Assembly: GCA_040752115.1 (NCBI GenBank)
Contig: JBFMFB010000010.1
Coordinates: 9,546-73,545, forward strand
DNA: 64,000 bases
DNA from: JBFMFB01 sp040752115
GTDB taxonomy: Bacteria; Pseudomonadota; Gammaproteobacteria; Burkholderiales; Sulfuricellaceae
Direction of reading: 5' to 3'
Positions 60,414-64,000 of the stretch are shown piece after piece; position 1 is the first letter of the stretch; each line of letters starts with the position of its first letter. Position numbers and translations under genes: made by a program. The notes beneath the pieces are model-generated. The model did not search any database and was not told where the DNA came from. It saw only the letters and a program-made list of their open reading frames with translations.

Positions 60414-61733
60414 TTATTCAAGCATTGCGAGATTGGTGCCGCGCAACAGCTCCAGTCGCGTCAGCAGTGGCTGTGCGGTCCGATTGAAATCCCCCTTATA
60501 GTGGGAGGCGATCGGGAAGGCGGCGGGAAGCGCGATGCCGAGCGGATTGCGCTGCACGCCGGCGATCTTGAATTCGTAGTGCAGATGAGGGCCGGTTGCC
60601 AGCCCGGTCATGCCGACATAGCCGATTACATCGCCCTGGCCGACGTGGCTGCCCTTGTGCAAGCCCTTGGCGAAGCCGGACAGGTGGCCGTAGGTGGTGC
60701 TGTACTGGCCCTGGTGTTTGATCAGGATCACGTTGCCGTAGCCGTTCTGCTTGCCGACGAATTCAACCACGCCATCCGCCGTTGCCTTGACGCGGGTACC
60801 GGTGGGTGCCGCGTAATCGATACCTTTATGGGCGCGCCATTCCTTCAAAACAGGATGGTAGCGGGCGTTTGTAAAGCCGGAGCTGATCCGCGAGAATTCA
60901 AGCGGAGAGCGCAGGAATGCCTTGCGCACATTCTTGCCCTCCGGCGTGTAGTAACCGCCGCGCCCTTCGCGATCCTGGAAATAAACGGCGCGGTAGGTTT
61001 TCCCTTCGTTGACGAACTCCGCCGACAATACCCGGCCGGCCTTGATCAGCTCCCCTTTGCTGTAAAAAGCTTCATAGACCACGCTGAATTTGTCGCCTTT
61101 TTGCAGATCCCGGTGGAAGTCGATATCGGAGGAGAAGATGTCTGCAAGCTGGTTGGCAATGCTGTCGGGGACATTGGCGGCATCGGTTGCGGCAAACAGG
61201 GAACTCTTGATCTCACCCGATTTCATCAGCATGCGCTGTTCCAGTGCCAGGGGGCGCTCGCTCGCCTGGAAGCCGGTTTGCTGTTTTTCCACCAGCAACA
61301 TGGTATCGCCGCCGTAAATGTATCGTAGCGACAGCAGCTCCCCGGATGCGCTGGTCTTGGCCTCCACCGTCTTGCCCGGTTTGAGCTGGTGGAGTCCCGC
61401 CATGTTCTTGGCACTCTGTAGAAAGGCCTGGATGTCCTGTTCGGACACGTTCAGCCTGGACAGCAGGCCCGCGATCGTATCGCCGCGCTGGATGCGCTCC
61501 TCCCGCCAGAATTCCGCGACGTTTCCATCGGGGTGGGCCAGGGTCGGCAGTGCCAGATTTTCAATGACGGTGTGAATTTCTATGTGGCGCGTCTCGGTTT
61601 CCGGTGCAATGCCGAATGCGGCGACCATGCCGAATAGCGGAAGGGTGGATGCCGCCACCAGCCAGCGCAGGCGGAATTTTCGTTCTTGAAGGGGGGGCTT
61701 TTGCGCTAAAATGGCGCCTTTGTTTTTCCGCAT
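60414..61733 (-). CDS. M23 family metallopeptidase, MepM-like
   Basis: 439 aa: N-terminal membrane helix, OapA/LysM-like region (IQRGDTIAGLLSRLNVSEQDI), a second linker domain, and the M23 domain with HKGIDYAAPTGTRV, YGNVILIKHQGQYSTTYGHLS and HLHYEF, all zinc ligands present. Predicted D,D-endopeptidase on peptidoglycan cross-links, co-transcribed with anmK, divergent from tyrS. Confidence 0.94.
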   Translation of the reverse strand: MRKNKGAILAQKPPLQERKFRLRWLVAASTLPLFGMVAAFGIAPETETRHIEIHTVIENLALPTLAHPDGNVAEFWREERIQRGDTIAGLLSRLNVSEQDIQAFLQSAKNMAGLHQLKPGKTVEAKTSASGELLSLRYIYGGDTMLLVEKQQTGFQASERPLALEQRMLMKSGEIKSSLFAATDAANVPDSIANQLADIFSSDIDFHRDLQKGDKFSVVYEAFYSKGELIKAGRVLSAEFVNEGKTYRAVYFQDREGRGGYYTPEGKNVRKAFLRSPLEFSRISSGFTNARYHPVLKEWRAHKGIDYAAPTGTRVKATADGVVEFVGKQNGYGNVILIKHQGQYSTTYGHLSGFAKGLHKGSHVGQGDVIGYVGMTGLATGPHLHYEFKIAGVQRNPLGIALPAAFPIASHYKGDFNRTAQPLLTRLELLRGTNLAMLE

Positions 61734-61913
61734 CTTGTTCCCTGATAAGGCGTTTTTAGGATCGGGGCAAGCTTAGCAGAAAACAACCACAGGGTGAAGG
61801 GTTTTGCCATTACATCGTTTTCATTCCGGATTGCATCGGGCGGTACGGTGCGGTCGGGGCATGATCGGCGGACGGGCAAAGCCGGCTTCCCAAGCAAGAT
61901 TGGATTATTAAAG

Positions 61914-63116
61914 ATGACGGAAACATTGAATGAAGCCCTGCAGACGATCAGGCGGGGATGCGATGAGTTGCTGCTGGAAGCGGAGCTGAAAGATAAGCTT
62001 GCGGCGGGTAGGCCGTTGCGGGTGAAGGCCGGCTTCGATCCGACTGCGCCGGATCTGCATCTGGGGCATACCGTGCTGCTCAACAAACTGCGCCAATTCC
62101 AGGAGCTAGGTCACGAGGCCATGTTCCTGATTGGCGACTTTACCGGCATGATCGGCGACCCGACCGGAAAGAGCGCCACCCGCAAGCCGCTGACGCGAGA
62201 TGACGTGATCGAGAATGCGCGTACCTACGAGCAGCAGATATTCAAGATACTCGATCCCGAGAAGACCCTGGTGATGTTCAATTCCAGCTGGATGAGCGAA
62301 ATGAGGGCGGCGGATCTGATCGGGCTGGCCGCCAAGCACACCGTGGCCCGCATGCTGGAGCGGGATGATTTCCAGAAACGCTATGGCGGTGGCCAGCCGA
62401 TTGCCATTCACGAATTCCTCTATCCTTTGATCCAGGGCTACGACTCGGTTGCCATGCGTGCGGACATCGAGCTCGGCGGCACCGATCAGAAATTCAATCT
62501 GCTGGTGGGGCGCGAGCTGCAGAAACATTACGGACAGGCGCCGCAGGTGGTGCTGACCATGCCGATTCTGGAGGGGCTGGACGGCGTACAGAAAATGTCC
62601 AAGTCGCTCGGCAACTACATCGGCATTTCCGAGCCGCCGGGCGAAATGTTCGGCAAATTGATGTCCGTCTCCGACGAGCTGATGTGGCGCTATATCGAGT
62701 TGCTTTCGTTTGAACCCCTCGACGTGGTCGGACGGTGGAAAGCCGAGGTTGGCGCAGGGCGCAACCCGCGCGACATCAAGGTGCTGTTCGCCCAGGAAAT
62801 CGTCGCCCGCTTCCACTGCACGGCCGATGCCGAGCGCGCGCTGGCCGATTTCGAGGCGCGCTTCAGGGAGGGGGTGCTTCCCGACGAGATGCCAGAAATC
62901 ACCCTGACCGCAGAAACCGGGGCATTGCCGATTGCGCAGGTGCTGAAGCAGGCGGGGTTGACCGCCAGCACCTCGGAGGCGCTGCGCATGATCGAGCAGG
63001 GTGGGGTGAAGCTGAACGGCGAAAAGGTAAGCGACAAGGCGCTTGCTTTGCCGAAAGGCGACACTGTGGTCGTGCAGGTGGGCAAGCGCAAGTTTGCCCG
63101 GGTCATGATCGCCTGA
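61914..63116 (+). CDS. tyrS: tyrosyl-tRNA synthetase
   Basis: 400 aa from ATG 61914 (the frame is open 40 codons further up without homology). Class I HIGH motif as HLGH (49-52, PDLHLGHTVLL), KMSKS in GVQKMSKSLGNYIG, C-terminal S4 RNA-binding domain (SEALRMIEQGGVKLNGEKV). The 180-bp divergent gap 61734-61913 has no gene. Confidence 0.96.
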   Translation: MTETLNEALQTIRRGCDELLLEAELKDKLAAGRPLRVKAGFDPTAPDLHLGHTVLLNKLRQFQELGHEAMFLIGDFTGMIGDPTGKSATRKPLTRDDVIENARTYEQQIFKILDPEKTLVMFNSSWMSEMRAADLIGLAAKHTVARMLERDDFQKRYGGGQPIAIHEFLYPLIQGYDSVAMRADIELGGTDQKFNLLVGRELQKHYGQAPQVVLTMPILEGLDGVQKMSKSLGNYIGISEPPGEMFGKLMSVSDELMWRYIELLSFEPLDVVGRWKAEVGAGRNPRDIKVLFAQEIVARFHCTADAERALADFEARFREGVLPDEMPEITLTAETGALPIAQVLKQAGLTASTSEALRMIEQGGVKLNGEKVSDKALALPKGDTVVVQVGKRKFARVMIA

Positions 63117-63132
63117 GAGCTATTTCACCAAA

Positions 63133-63552
63133 TCAGTCATCGCCCTCGTCGTCGTGATGATGGCGATGGTGGTGCCTGTGTTCATGACGGTATCCGCAGC
63201 ACCACTTGTCCTCGTGCACCCGGTAGTAAGTGGTGCGGTGTATGTCGTAGACGCGGACAGGTTCATGCACGACATGACGGCGGACAACGTATTCGTCATC
63301 GTCCCAGTCCCTCCTTGTCATCACCTCGTGCCGATGCCCCAGCGTGTTGCCTATGGCAGCACCGGTTGCTCCGCCGAGCGCCGCCCAAACGATGGCGCCG
63401 TCGCGGCCGCCGATTTCCCGGCCCAAAGCCGCCCCGGTTGCTCCTCCGATGGCTGCGCCCAGAATGGTCTCGGTGTGGGCGGCGCGTACGACCGGGCTAT
63501 AAGCAAAGACCAGTGCCATCGTCAGGGCTGAAATTACCGCAGTCTTTTTCAT
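63133..63552 (-). CDS. glycine-zipper exported protein with His-rich tail
   Basis: 139 aa. Signal peptide (SALTMALVFAYSPVVRA-A), then two glycine-zipper segments (ILGAAIGGATGAALGREIGG and VWAALGGATGAAIGNTLG) like the Rick_17kDa/YMGG families, and a charged C-terminus ending in a run rich in His (RHEHRHHHRHHHDDEGDD) that could bind metal. No lipobox Cys. Convergent with tyrS. Confidence 0.8.
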   Translation of the reverse strand: MKKTAVISALTMALVFAYSPVVRAAHTETILGAAIGGATGAALGREIGGRDGAIVWAALGGATGAAIGNTLGHRHEVMTRRDWDDDEYVVRRHVVHEPVRVYDIHRTTYYRVHEDKWCCGYRHEHRHHHRHHHDDEGDD

Positions 63553-63731
63553 GTCTTCTCTGCTCCGTTAAGTTTGGATGTGTTGCAATCCCAATAACGA
63601 CGGGGCCATCGAGGAGTTGACCAGGTGAACAAAGTGTAATTTTCGGCGCCGGCTTTTTGGAGGTTACGATGGTTAACGCGTTGTCTTGGCGCGGGAAAAT
63701 TGTTTTCTGAAAAAAAGTTTTCGCAAAGCGC

Positions 63732-63759
63732 TTGACCGCTTTTCGCGCCTCTGTATAAT
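63732..63759 (+). promoter_or_regulatory. rRNA operon promoter P1
   Basis: TTGACC (63732-63737), 16-bp spacer, TATAAT (63754-63759). The downstream sequence GCGCACCTTTCG is repeated after P2. The gap 63553-63731 shows nothing else I can identify. Confidence 0.8.
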
Positions 63760-63818
63760 GCGCACCTTTCGTTGCCAACGCGGCAGCGAAAGCGCGATGC
63801 GGAATGCAAACGAAAGTT

Positions 63819-63846
63819 TTGACAGCTCGTGAACGTTCTGTATAAT
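63819..63846 (+). promoter_or_regulatory. rRNA operon promoter P2
   Basis: TTGACA (63819-63824), 16-bp spacer, TATAAT (63841-63846). The 21 bases from CTG before the minus-10 to TTTCG after it are identical to P1, 87 bp upstream. Confidence 0.85.
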
Positions 63847-63873
63847 GCGCACCTTTCGCCGAAACGCGAAAAC

Positions 63874-64000
63874 GCTCTTTAACAATTGAACAGCCAATAA
63901 GTGTGGGCGCTTGTCGCTGAGGGGAGCTTGCATGCCTGGTTATGTATGGGTATGTAAGCGACTCGAAGAGTGCAAGTGCCGGATAGTGGCGGAAGCTGCT
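63874..64000 (+). promoter_or_regulatory. rRNA operon leader with boxA; 16S gene expected just beyond window
   Basis: GCTCTTTAACA (63874-63884) is a boxA antitermination site, followed by ATTGAACAGCCAATAAGTGTG, the usual betaproteobacterial 16S leader. The mature 16S start is not reached. Confidence 0.8.

Noticed and set aside
59394..61328. 644-codon plus-strand frame across anmK and the M23 gene
   Set aside because: Antisense to two genes with full sets of catalytic motifs.

Overview
The window is chromosomal DNA from a GC-rich betaproteobacterium. The best fit is the Nitrosomonadales group (Gallionellaceae, Sulfuricellaceae or Thiobacillaceae-like), because of the gene order around dcw, pilBCD-coaE-zapD-yacG and ffh/glyA/nrdR/rib, the two multiheme c-type cytochromes and the style of the proteins. 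This is inference; species cannot be fixed from the window. Nearly all of it is core genome. I see no prophage, transposase, CRISPR array or tRNA.

Layout. 1-2.5 kb: partial lpoA-like gene diverging from rsmI, then a DUF599 membrane protein. 2.7-7.1 kb: a four-gene tripartite exporter (FtsX-like permease, ABC ATPase, HlyD-type adaptor, NodT-type outer-membrane lipoprotein). 7.1-10 kb: pyrC, then two paralogous pentaheme cytochromes on the minus strand. 10.2-10.7 kb: RNase P RNA, apparently with two insertions in its specificity domain. 11-30 kb: a complete division/cell-wall (dcw) cluster, mraZ-rsmH-ftsL-ftsI-murE-murF-mraY-murD-ftsW-murG-murC-murB-ddl-ftsQ-ftsA-ftsZ-lpxC, led by a clear promoter with four 10-bp-phased MraZ boxes. 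30-34.4 kb: dciA, an M23 peptidase, secA. 34.4-37.6 kb (minus): GGDEF/EAL protein and an alpha/beta hydrolase. 37.7-40.4 kb: argJ, a Nudix-ThiE fusion, a small exported protein. 40.4-46 kb (minus): yacG, zapD, coaE, pilD, pilC, pilB. 46-48.3 kb (minus): CorC/HlyC-type protein and a CcsA/YpjD-type protein. 48.3-55.5 kb: ffh, glyA, nrdR, ribD, ribE, ribB with a degenerate RibA-like domain, ribH, nusB. 55.6-59.3 kb: rplM-rpsI, argC, a coiled-coil membrane protein, bactofilin, erpA. 59.3-63.6 kb: anmK and an M23 peptidase (minus), tyrS (plus), a glycine-zipper protein (minus). 63.7-64 kb: tandem promoters and boxA of an rRNA operon whose 16S gene lies beyond the right edge.

The most unusual feature is a set of small palindromic elements of at least four sequence families, concentrated in the peptidoglycan genes. 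They sit on gene junctions (ftsW/murG, murG/murC, murC/murB, murB/ddl, glyA/nrdR, nrdR/ribD, ribE/ribB). One sits inside murB in frame. They appear to supply N-terminal, C-terminal or internal residues of MurE, MurG, MurC, MurB and Ddl. This resembles the in-frame palindromic elements of Rickettsia, but the sequences here are different. The long RNase P RNA is the second feature worth following up.
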